DNA of 64,000 nucleotides from Pantoea sp. WMus005 (GTDB lineage: Bacteria; Pseudomonadota; Gammaproteobacteria; Enterobacterales; Enterobacteriaceae). Below, piece after piece: positions 57,214 to 64,000 of the stretch. Each line of letters starts with the position of its first letter. The first letter of the stretch is position 1. Location of the stretch: contig NZ_JACBXU010000001.1 in NCBI RefSeq assembly GCF_013415305.1, positions 372,001 through 436,000 of the forward strand. The letters run 5' to 3'. The notes under the pieces are model-generated. The model was not told the DNA's origin and made no database searches. It saw only the letters and a program-made list of their open reading frames with translations. A program made the position numbers and the translations under genes.

Positions 57214-58680
57214 ATGCATAATGACTCAAAAACAACACAACAACCTGCATTACGACGTGCGTTAAAAGCCCGTCATCTGACGATGATCGCCATCGGCGGT
57301 TCCATCGGTACCGGCCTGTTTGTCGCCTCTGGCGCAACCATCGCACAGGCTGGCCCTGGCGGGGCACTTCTCTCCTATATGCTCATCGGCCTGATGGTCT
57401 ACTTCCTGATGACCAGTCTTGGTGAACTGGCCGCCTTCATGCCCGTATCGGGTTCCTTCGCCACCTACGGTGCAAAATATGTCGAAGAGGGCTTTGGTTT
57501 CGCGCTCGGCTGGAACTACTGGTACAACTGGGCGGTAACCATCGCGGTTGACCTGGTCGCGTCACAGCTTGTGATGACCTACTGGTTCCCGGACACACCT
57601 GGCTGGATCTGGAGCGCACTCTTCCTGGGTCTGATATTCCTGCTTAACTACATCTCGGTGAAAGGCTTTGGCGAGGCAGAATACTGGTTCTCGCTGATCA
57701 AAGTCGCCACCGTGATCATCTTTATCATTGTTGGTGTGCTGATGATCACCGGCATTATGCGTGGTGCAGAGCAAGCGGGCTGGCAGAACTGGCAGGTAGG
57801 CGATGCGCCGTTTGCGGGTGGCTTTGCGGCGATGATTGGCGTGGCGATGATTGTGGGATTCTCCTTCCAGGGCACCGAGCTGATGGGTATCGCGGCGGGC
57901 GAATCTGAAGACCCGGCGAAAAATATCCCGCGCGCGGTGCGGCAGATTTTCTGGCGTATTCTGCTGTTCTATGTGTTTGCCATCCTGATTATCAGTCTGA
58001 TCCTGCCGTACACCGATCCGCAGTTGCTGCATAACGACATCGACGATATCAGCGTCAGCCCGTTTACTCTGGTATTCCAGAACGCCGGTCTGCTCTCTGC
58101 GGCAGCGGTGATGAATGCGGTGATTCTGACGGCGGTGCTGTCAGCCGGTAACTCCGGCATGTATGCCTCAACGCGTATGCTTTACAACCTGGCCAGCGAA
58201 GGCAAAGCGCCGCGTATTTTCGCGAAGCTTTCTAAGGGCGGCGTGCCGCGCAATGCCCTATGGGCGACGACCGTGGTGGCCGGACTGTGCTTCCTGACCT
58301 CTAAATTTGGTAATCAGGAAGTGTATCTGTGGCTACTGAATACCTCAGGAATGACCGGTTTTATCGCCTGGCTGGGTATTGCTATCAGTCACTATCGCTT
58401 CCGTCGCGGCTATGTCGCTCAGGGACATGACCTGAACGATCTGCCTTACCGCTCTGGTTTCTTCCCCCTTGGACCGATTTTCGCCTTCGTGCTCTGCCTG
58501 ATCATCACGCTGGGTCAGAATTATCAGGCCTTCCTCAACGACAGCATTGACTGGTATGGCGTGGCGGCAACCTACATCGGCCTTCCGCTGTTCCTGATTA
58601 TCTGGTTCGGCTACAAGCTGACGCGCGGAAGCCATTTCGTGAAGTACAGCGAGATGGAGTTCCCTGTTCATAAAGAGTAA
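57214..58680 (+). CDS. lysP: Lysine-specific permease LysP
   Basis: 488 residues (E. coli 489). Amino acid-polyamine-cation transporter with twelve TM helices and the family signature starting LKARHLTMIAIGGSIGTGLF. It imports lysine by proton symport and in E. coli also restrains CadC. A -10-like TACAAT lies at 57174-57179 without a good -35, compatible with the ArgP-activated promoter known in E. coli. Confidence 0.96.
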   Translation: MHNDSKTTQQPALRRALKARHLTMIAIGGSIGTGLFVASGATIAQAGPGGALLSYMLIGLMVYFLMTSLGELAAFMPVSGSFATYGAKYVEEGFGFALGWNYWYNWAVTIAVDLVASQLVMTYWFPDTPGWIWSALFLGLIFLLNYISVKGFGEAEYWFSLIKVATVIIFIIVGVLMITGIMRGAEQAGWQNWQVGDAPFAGGFAAMIGVAMIVGFSFQGTELMGIAAGESEDPAKNIPRAVRQIFWRILLFYVFAILIISLILPYTDPQLLHNDIDDISVSPFTLVFQNAGLLSAAAVMNAVILTAVLSAGNSGMYASTRMLYNLASEGKAPRIFAKLSKGGVPRNALWATTVVAGLCFLTSKFGNQEVYLWLLNTSGMTGFIAWLGIAISHYRFRRGYVAQGHDLNDLPYRSGFFPLGPIFAFVLCLIITLGQNYQAFLNDSIDWYGVAATYIGLPLFLIIWFGYKLTRGSHFVKYSEMEFPVHKE

Positions 58681-58687
58681 TGCTGAT

Positions 58688-58710
58688 CTGGCGCTGCAGC
58701 GCGGCGCCAG
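58688..58710 (+). terminator. Possible lysP terminator hairpin
   Basis: Arms CTGGCGC/GCGCCAG begin seven bases after the lysP stop; the T-run is poor. The rest of 58711-59011 has no recognisable gene. Confidence 0.35.
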
Positions 58711-59011
58711 AAACCGCCTTTACAGACCAGCGATAAGCGTAAAGCGATGGGCGTATTCGCCCCAGCTGCGGCTCCGCAAACCTCTAATGAATCAGGCGTC
58801 GTCAACAGAAACCCCGCTTCACTGATGTCAAACCCACCCTCAACCGTAAGCATTACGCTAACGGCCGGATGGCGTGTGAACATCGAAAGATGGGGGCCGA
58901 AAAGGCTACATATATAGAAATGCCAGCTACGCCATCCAGATGCGCACCTCACTTCTGAACCCCTTGATCATCGCCATCACATGTCTGTCAGCGCTAAATA
59001 TTAACTTGCGC

Positions 59012-59068
59012 GCTATTTAGTTGTTTACAATGTGACTGCTGCCTGTCATTCTGCTCAAACTAAATAGC
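59012..59068. promoter_or_regulatory. Inverted-repeat operator ahead of the secreted esterase
   Basis: GCTATTTAGTT (59012-59022) and AACTAAATAGC (59058-59068) are 11-base perfect inverted repeats with centres about 46 bases apart. Variants flank them: GCGCTAAATATT at 58991 and ACTTAATAGC at 59074-59083, the latter a direct repeat of the right arm. The array lies 20-110 bases before the start codon of the 59103 gene and looks like a multi-site operator of a MarR/TetR-type regulator. Confidence 0.6.
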
Positions 59069-59102
59069 ACACTACTTAATAGCGAATGTAAGGAAGCCAC
59101 AA

Positions 59103-60122
59103 ATGAACGTGAAACTCACTGCAGGGGCTTTATTATTAGCCAGTCAGATCGCTTCAGCATGGGCAAGCCCGGCGGAGAATCTGCCGCAACCTACCGCCGG
59201 TGTTGCCGCCTTTCTTAAAGCTCTGAACAGCAGCGGTGGCAAGCCCATCGAAACCTTAGCGCCTGTCGAGGCGCGCGCAGTGTTAACGGGTGCTCAGCAG
59301 GGTGCGTTGCTGCCACCCGCACAAATTTCTGAAAAAACCATTACAGCACTGGGTAAACCGCTCAAACTGACGATCGTAAAACCTGAGCACAGTTCTGGCG
59401 TGCTGCCCGTATTTATGTTCTTCCATGGGGGAGGCTGGGTGCTGGGTGACTTCCCGACCCATGAACGTCTGGTAAGGGATCTGGTGAATGAGTCCGGCGC
59501 TGCTGCCGTATTTGTGAATTATGATCCTTCCCCGGAAGCCCATTATCCGGTCGCCATTACACAGGCTTATGAAGCAACAAAATGGGTGGCCGAAAACGGT
59601 CATGAAATTGGCGTAGACGGCAAGCGACTGGCACTGGTCGGTAACAGTGTCGGCGGCAACATGGTCGCTGCTGTCGCGCTTCAGGCTAAGCAGAACAATG
59701 CGCCGTCCATTCGTTATGATGTCATGTTGTGGCCTGTTACTGATGCCAGCTTTGATGATGCTTCCTATAAGCAGTTTGCCAGCGGCTATTTTCTGACCCG
59801 GAATATGATGAAATGGTTCTGGGACAACTACACGCCTTCAGAAAAAGATCGGAATAACATTCTGGCCTCTCCGCTGCGTGCAACCCAGGCCCAACTGGCT
59901 GGTTTGCCACCCACGCTTATTCAGACTGCTGAACTGGATGTATTACGCGATGAAGGCGAAGCTTTTGGGCGCAGGCTGGATAACGCTGGCGTGCCGGTGA
60001 CCGTCACCCGTTATAACGGCATGATCCATGACTTTGGGCTGCTGAATGCGCTGAGTAAAGAGCCTGCAGTGCGCAAAGCGATTGGCCAGGCGTCTGCGGA
60101 GCTTAAGGAACACCTTAAGTAA
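59103..60122 (+). CDS. Secreted HSL-family alpha/beta hydrolase (esterase)
   Basis: 339 residues. Signal peptide MNVKLTAGALLLASQIASAWA-SPAEN. Hormone-sensitive-lipase family features: oxyanion hole FFHGGGWVLGD (~110), nucleophile GNSVGGN (Ser near 182), acid AELDVLRDEGE and catalytic His in GMIHDFG near residue 305. It is predicted to act on acyl esters in the periplasm. It occupies the lysP-downstream slot that holds cirA in E. coli. No Fur box precedes it; its own inverted-repeat operator suggests induction by a small molecule. Confidence 0.88.
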   Translation: MNVKLTAGALLLASQIASAWASPAENLPQPTAGVAAFLKALNSSGGKPIETLAPVEARAVLTGAQQGALLPPAQISEKTITALGKPLKLTIVKPEHSSGVLPVFMFFHGGGWVLGDFPTHERLVRDLVNESGAAAVFVNYDPSPEAHYPVAITQAYEATKWVAENGHEIGVDGKRLALVGNSVGGNMVAAVALQAKQNNAPSIRYDVMLWPVTDASFDDASYKQFASGYFLTRNMMKWFWDNYTPSEKDRNNILASPLRATQAQLAGLPPTLIQTAELDVLRDEGEAFGRRLDNAGVPVTVTRYNGMIHDFGLLNALSKEPAVRKAIGQASAELKEHLK

Positions 60123-60142
60123 ACCCTGCCTTAATGCCTTAT

Positions 60143-60170
60143 CCCGGACATTCTTCGCAGACTGTCCGGG
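60143..60170 (+). terminator. Hairpin after the secreted esterase
   Basis: Arms CCCGGACA/TGTCCGGG with a 12-base loop, 20 bases after the stop; T-run weak (TCATTATC). Confidence 0.4.
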
Positions 60171-60374
60171 TCATTATCACCACTGAGCGCAGTATAGCGT
60201 TTGATGCCATACCTTTACGGCGCAGAGTCCGCTAAACAGCGTTAGTTTTTCGCTTGTAACGGTCATGAAAGTTGCGGACCTTGCGCACACAGGTCATCAT
60301 GCTGGATCCGGCGCCAGTATCCTTCCCATAACAACACCGTTTTTTACTGTTTTTTCACGTCTCGCTTATGTTCT

Positions 60375-60393
60375 CGAATTGATAATTATTATC
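60375..60393. promoter_or_regulatory. Fur box ahead of the FecCD permease gene
   Basis: CGAATTGATAATTATTATC agrees with the 19-base Fur consensus at 14 positions, with 13 of the last 14 matching. Its core GATAATTATTATC is a perfect 6-1-6 palindrome. It lies 55 bases before the permease start in the 325-base gap 60123-60447, which has no other gene. Confidence 0.75.
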
Positions 60394-60447
60394 ACCTGCA
60401 CTATTGTGGCTGCGTTTTCTGACGTGATAGCCACACAGGGTTCAAAC

Positions 60448-61524
60448 ATGACTACCGAAACTTCGCTGCTGGCGGGGGAAGAGACGCTTCACCACACCAT
60501 GCAAAATTACCATCAGGTGCTGCGCCGCCGCCTGATCTGGATTGGCGTATTACTGGTGGCAATTGTCGCCTCGCTGATCCTCGACTTCACACTGGGTCCG
60601 GCCGGACTCTCCCTTGAAACGCTGTGGAATACGCTGCTCAGCCCCGACAGCGTCGATGCCGGCACCCGCGTTATTGTCTGGGACATTCGTCTGCCCTATG
60701 CGCTGATGGCGCTGGTGGTGGGGCTGTCGCTGGGTCTGGCGGGTGCAGAGATGCAGACCATCCTGAACAACCCGCTGGCCAGCCCGTTTACGCTGGGTGT
60801 CTCATCGGCGGCGGCGTTCGGAGCCGCGCTGGCGATCATTCTTGGCGTAGGTATTCCCGGCATACCCGATCAGTGGTTAATTTCTGCCAACGCCTTTGTG
60901 TTTGCGCTGTTTGCTGCGCTGATGCTGGATGCGGTGACCCGCTGGACGCAGGTCTCCTCTGCAGGTGTGGTGCTGTTCGGTATCGCCCTGGTGTTTACCT
61001 TTAACGCACTGGTCTCGATGATGCAGTTCATCGCCAGCGAAGACACGCTGCAGGGCCTGGTGTTCTGGACCATGGGCAGCCTGGCGCGTGCCTCCTGGGA
61101 GAAGCTGGGCGTACTGACTGTGGCGCTGGTCATCCTGGTGCCGTTCTCAATGATGAGCAGCTGGAAGCTGACGGCGCTGCGCCTGGGCGAAGACCGCGCA
61201 GTGAGCTTTGGCATTGATGTGCGTCGTCTGCGCCTGACCACCTTGCTGCGTATCAGTATTCTTTCGGCGCTGGCCGTGGCGTTTGTCGGACCCATCGGTT
61301 TCATCGGTCTGGTCGCACCCCACATTGCCCGCATGATGTTTGGTGAAGATCATCGCTTCTATCTGCCTGCCAGTGCGCTGGTCGGTGCGCTGGTCCTGTC
61401 GCTGGCGTCGGTCGCGTCGAAAAACCTCCTCCCCGGCGTAATCATCCCGGTTGGCATCGTCACCTCACTGATCGGCGTGCCGTTCTTCCTGAGTATTATT
61501 CTGCGTCATCGGGGGACAGTATGA
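60448..61524 (+). CDS. FecCD-family iron-siderophore ABC permease
   Basis: 358 residues from ATG 60448; the open frame to 60265 runs through the Fur box and is not coding. FecCD/BtuC-type permease with about nine helices. Family segments: RLPYALMALVVGLSLGLAGAEMQ, NPLASPFTLGVSSAAAFGAA, GEDRAVSFGIDVRRLR, and FVGPIGFIGLVAPHIARM (ATPase-contact region). It would import ferric siderophore or haem-type ligands. Only one permease gene is present, so a homodimer is expected. It overlaps the ATPase gene by four bases. Confidence 0.92.
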   Translation: MTTETSLLAGEETLHHTMQNYHQVLRRRLIWIGVLLVAIVASLILDFTLGPAGLSLETLWNTLLSPDSVDAGTRVIVWDIRLPYALMALVVGLSLGLAGAEMQTILNNPLASPFTLGVSSAAAFGAALAIILGVGIPGIPDQWLISANAFVFALFAALMLDAVTRWTQVSSAGVVLFGIALVFTFNALVSMMQFIASEDTLQGLVFWTMGSLARASWEKLGVLTVALVILVPFSMMSSWKLTALRLGEDRAVSFGIDVRRLRLTTLLRISILSALAVAFVGPIGFIGLVAPHIARMMFGEDHRFYLPASALVGALVLSLASVASKNLLPGVIIPVGIVTSLIGVPFFLSIILRHRGTV

Positions 61525-62312
61525 TGGAACAGGGTCTGACGTTACGCGGCTTCAGTGCCGGTTATCCAAAAAATAAAGTCATTGATAATCTCAATATCGC
61601 GCCGCTGCCACGCGGTGAAATCACCGTGCTGCTGGGACCAAATGGCTGTGGTAAATCGACGCTGTTGCGCGCGCTGGCCGGTCTGAATAAAGGCCAGGGT
61701 GAGATGTGGCTCAACGGTGAAGATCTCATGACCCAGCCGTTTGCCCGCCGGGCGAAGAATGTGGTCTATCTGCCGCAATCGCTGCCTGCGGGCGTGCATC
61801 TGCATGTGCTGGAATCGATTATCGTGGCGCAGCGCGCCTCCGGTGGGTTGCACAGCGCCAGCAGCGAAGCGGAGATCATGCATCTGCTGGAGCAGCTTGG
61901 CATTGCGCATCTGGCGATGCGATACCTCGATCAGCTCTCTGGCGGACAAAAGCAGCTGGTCGGGCTGGCGCAGTCCCTGATCCGTCGTCCTAAGCTGCTG
62001 CTGCTGGATGAACCGCTGAGCGCGCTGGATCTTAACTACCAGTTCCACGTCATGGATCTGGTACGCCGCGAAACAGCCCAGCGCAACATCGTGACGGTGG
62101 TGGTGGTGCATGACATCAACATCGCACTGCGCCATGCGCAACATGCGCTGATGCTGAAGCAGGGCGCACTGGTGGCAGAAGGGCAACCGGATAAGGTGAT
62201 TACGCCGGCTACGCTGGCAAAAGTGTATGGCGTCAATGGCCGAATCGAACACTGCTCGCGCGGCATTCCGCAGGTGATGATCGATGGGCTGACGGGGCCG
62301 GCACTGGTCTGA
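61521..62312 (+). CDS. FecE-type iron-siderophore ABC ATPase
   Basis: 263 residues. Walker A GPNGCGKST, Q-loop YLPQSL, signature LSGGQKQL, Walker B LLLLDEPLSALD and H-loop VVHDIN. It is coupled to the permease by ATGA overlap; a second ATG three bases on is possible. No solute-binding protein or TonB receptor gene is adjacent, so those partners must come from elsewhere. Confidence 0.93.
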   Translation: MMEQGLTLRGFSAGYPKNKVIDNLNIAPLPRGEITVLLGPNGCGKSTLLRALAGLNKGQGEMWLNGEDLMTQPFARRAKNVVYLPQSLPAGVHLHVLESIIVAQRASGGLHSASSEAEIMHLLEQLGIAHLAMRYLDQLSGGQKQLVGLAQSLIRRPKLLLLDEPLSALDLNYQFHVMDLVRRETAQRNIVTVVVVHDINIALRHAQHALMLKQGALVAEGQPDKVITPATLAKVYGVNGRIEHCSRGIPQVMIDGLTGPALV

Positions 62313-62365
62313 GAGTCGGGCGAGGTCTGGCGTTGAGCCCGCGTTTGCGGCAGTAAAGTATGCAG

Positions 62366-62394
62366 AAAAATTCAGGGCCGCAATGGCGGCCCTG
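62366..62394 (-). terminator. Terminator of fghA/frmA
   Basis: Nine-base arms CAGGGCCGC/GCGGCCCTG (62373-62394) with a four-base loop and a T-run AATTTTT on the minus strand, just past the fghA stop. Confidence 0.85.
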
Positions 62395-62402
62395 ATGAGT
62401 TA

Positions 62403-63245
62403 CTACGCCAGCAGATGCTGCGCATGGAAGCGCAGATGATCTTCCACGAAGCTGGCAATAAAGAAGTAGCTATGGTCATAACCCGGCTGAATACGCAGCG
62501 TCAGCGGGAAACCCACCTCGCGGGCGATTTCCTCTAACCGCTCTGGTTGCAGCTGATCGGCCAGGAACTGATCGCTGTCGCCCTGATCGATTAGCATCGG
62601 CAACCGATGGGATACTTCCGCCATCAGCTGGCAGCTGTCATATTCCCGCCACGCCGCACGATCGTCGCCCAGATAGGCCTGAAACGCTTTCTGGCCCCAC
62701 GGCACCTGCATCGGATTCACAATCGGCGCAAAGGCAGAAGCCGAGGCAAACCGGTTACTCAGTCGCAGCGCCAGCATCAGCGCCCCGTGTCCGCCCATAG
62801 AATGACCCATGATCGACTGACGTTCACTGACCTTGAAATTATCCGCAATCAGGGCGGGTAACTCGCTGCTCAGATAGTCGAACATGCGGAAATGGCTGGC
62901 CCAGGGTTGCTGGGTGGCATTGAGATAAAATCCCGCGCCCTGACCCAGATCATATCCCTCATCATTCGCCACCTCGTCACCGCGCGGGCTGGTATCTGGC
63001 ATAATCAGCACCAGACCCAGTTCCGCCGCAACGCGCTGCGCGCCCGCTTTGGTGGTGAAGTTCTCATCGTTGCAGGTCAGCCCGGCCAGAAACCAGACGA
63101 CCGGCGGCGGTGCATCACCGTGCGGGGTTGGCAGATAGATGCTGAAGGTCATCGGGCAGATCAGCACGGCTGACTGATGACGCCAGCGCTGCTGCCAGCC
63201 ACCAAAAATACGGTGTTCTTCCAGTAGCTCCAGAGTAGATGCCAT
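62403..63245 (-). CDS. fghA: S-formylglutathione hydrolase
   Basis: 280 residues. Esterase-D fold: oxyanion region [12 protein letters not shown], nucleophile [11 protein letters not shown] (Ser near 148), Asp in DQGDSDQF and His in [10 protein letters not shown]. It hydrolyses S-formylglutathione to formate and glutathione, completing formaldehyde detoxification begun by FrmA, whose gene ends 12 bases upstream. The equivalent E. coli gene at this locus is yeiG; here it is paired with its dehydrogenase. Confidence 0.94.
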   Translation of the reverse strand: MASTLELLEEHRIFGGWQQRWRHQSAVLICPMTFSIYLPTPHGDAPPPVVWFLAGLTCNDENFTTKAGAQRVAAELGLVLIMPDTSPRGDEVANDEGYDLGQGAGFYLNATQQPWASHFRMFDYLSSELPALIADNFKVSERQSIMGHSMGGHGALMLALRLSNRFASASAFAPIVNPMQVPWGQKAFQAYLGDDRAAWREYDSCQLMAEVSHRLPMLIDQGDSDQFLADQLQPERLEEIAREVGFPLTLRIQPGYDHSYFFIASFVEDHLRFHAQHLLA

Positions 63246-63257
63246 AACGCCTCCTGA

Positions 63258-64000
<743 letters not shown>

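Noticed and set aside
58668..58952. Minus-strand 94-codon frame after lysP
   Set aside because: It overlaps the lysP end and hairpin, has no ribosome site and resembles no known family.
60265..60447. Upstream extension of the FecCD permease
   Set aside because: It runs through the Fur box and has no family similarity; ATG 60448 gives the expected length.

Overview
The window looks like an Erwiniaceae chromosome, most likely Pantoea or a close relative. Most of it has the core enterobacterial gene order of the E. coli 47-50 min region (micF-ompC-apbE-alkB-yojI, proL-yejM-yejL-yejK-rplY-radD-rsuA-bcr-yejG-yejFEBA-pdeN-mepS-lpxT-yeiR-yeiP-fruBKA-nfo-yeiH-yeiE-lysP, then fghA-frmA). Lineage-specific genes sit at the junctions. 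The identification rests on protein similarity recalled from E. coli and Salmonella; no database search was possible.

Region 1 (1-20629) is a biofilm-adhesin locus. It holds the 3' 13.4 kb of a giant Ig-repeat surface protein (41 clear repeats plus one degenerate one), a 638-residue companion protein made of the same repeat, and a complete type I secretion system: outer-membrane channel, LapB-type ATPase and HlyD-type adaptor. The order resembles Salmonella bapABCD with an extra Ig-repeat gene. Region 2 (20630-26425) is the micF/ompC divergent control region, ompC, two likely small minus-strand genes, apbE, alkB and yojI; ada is absent between apbE and alkB. Region 3 (26426-29966) is accessory: a secreted carboxylesterase, an EntD-like phosphopantetheinyl transferase, a 67-residue unknown and a probable 26-residue protein.

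Region 4 (29970-49586) is conserved: tRNA-Pro(GGG), the cardiolipin/LPS regulator yejM, nucleoid and ribosome genes, radD, rsuA, the Bcr drug pump, the yejABEF peptide importer, a CSS-EAL phosphodiesterase, the peptidoglycan hydrolase mepS, the lipid A kinase-like lpxT, yeiR, the elongation factor efpL (yeiP) and yeiW. Region 5 (49750-53720) is the fructose operon fruBKA behind two Cra operators. Region 6 (53761-58680) is nfo, yeiH, a DUF1232 gene, yeiE and lysP. Region 7 (59000-62312) occupies the place where E. coli has cirA: a secreted esterase behind a strong inverted-repeat operator, then a Fur-box-controlled FecCD permease and FecE ATPase with no binding protein. The window ends in the glutathione-dependent formaldehyde pair fghA-frmA, with frmA cut by the right edge.

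The least expected items are the micF RNA gene, the small Ig-repeat companion protein, three probable small proteins outside routine annotation, the twin palindromes ahead of the secretion genes, and the binding-protein-less Fur-linked transporter.
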